A stretch of 64,000 bases of DNA from Doryteuthis pealeii (Eukaryota > Mollusca > Cephalopoda > Myopsida > Loliginidae). Shown in pieces: positions 63,903-64,000 of this stretch; the first letter of the stretch is position 1, and each line of letters begins with the position of its first letter. Both the position numbers and the translations under genes were made by a program. Below the pieces are notes generated by a model. The model searched no databases. It saw only the letters and a list, made by a program, of their open reading frames with translations, and was not told where the DNA came from. The DNA is taken from assembly GCA_023376005.1 (NCBI GenBank), contig CM042145.1, positions 21,297,884 to 21,361,883 of the forward strand, written 5' to 3'.

Positions 63903-64000
63903 TCTTATTATAATGGAGATTGTGTGTTTTTCTGTCTGTAACCGAAACTATATTACTACTCAAGTCACAATTCCCTTAATTATTTACGTCAAATTCTCCA
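63903..64000 (+). mobile_element. Helitron-1 5' end, cut by the window edge
   Basis: tcttattataatggagattg, tctgtctgtaaccgaaacta, tactcaagtcacaattccct; continues beyond the window. Confidence 0.85.

Larger units (their letters stand above)
39827..64000 (+). other. NCS1: 5' part of the downstream NCS1 intron
   Basis: No exon continuing the second EF-hand (Asp-Gly then FISF/IEF-like residues) was recognised after 39826, so the remaining 24 kb is probably another very long intron. It contains repeats only. Confidence 0.65.

Overview
The window looks like intronic DNA of a large, repeat-rich animal genome, most likely a mollusc and probably a coleoid cephalopod of the octopus type. That placement is an inference from three things: a neuronal calcium sensor gene split by an intron of almost 32 kb, many tRNA-derived SINEs, and abundant AT and CT microsatellites. 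No long open reading frame, rRNA gene, functional tRNA gene or bacterial-style operon is present.

Gene content. I can support only one gene: two coding exons of a neuronal calcium sensor 1 (NCS-1/frequenin) homologue on the + strand. They are a 49-base exon at 7756-7804 and a 90-base exon at 39737-39826. They join in frame (phase 0) and carry the degenerate first EF-hand (KDCPDGKLT) and the start of the second (FDENK). Both have GT-AG borders. The intron between them is 31,932 bases. The neighbouring exons are outside the window or not recognised, so 1-7755 and 39827-64000 read as parts of the flanking introns.

Layout. Positions 1-7755 hold a mariner MITE, a degraded retroelement C-terminus, the first copies of a ~600-bp retroposon family (called RP1 here), a tRNA SINE, a Helitron and a minisatellite made from a SINE-type 3' tail. 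The long intron (7805-39736) holds Helitrons, 5S-rRNA-derived SINEs, LINE reverse-transcriptase remains, solo LTRs, several foldback elements, a two-level tandem repeat (16.6-17.9 kb), a tandem array of Helitron 5' ends (29.5-30.4 kb) and a 36-bp minisatellite (31.6-32.5 kb). The region after the second exon holds a near-perfect palindrome, two mariner remnants, two back-to-back hAT-like elements, LINE 3'-end repeats, a Gypsy-type pol remnant, two Helitron families, and a 1.5-kb tandem array of 5S-SINE 3' halves (60.4-61.9 kb).

How the parts relate. The elements are heavily nested, and several insertions can be dated relative to each other because target duplications or unoccupied sister sites are in the window. 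These include RP1 in a Helitron (11-bp duplication), a SINE in a Helitron (17-bp duplication), a solo LTR between 5-bp duplications with two empty sister sites, and a Helitron with an empty sister site. The most interesting points are the 5S-derived SINE family and its array, the hairpin 3' tail shared by unrelated SINE-like heads and separately amplified as a minisatellite, and three foldback elements that each carry a telomere-like tract in the loop. All of these were read by eye. Family names such as RP1, SINE-A to SINE-E and Helitron-1/2 are local labels only.
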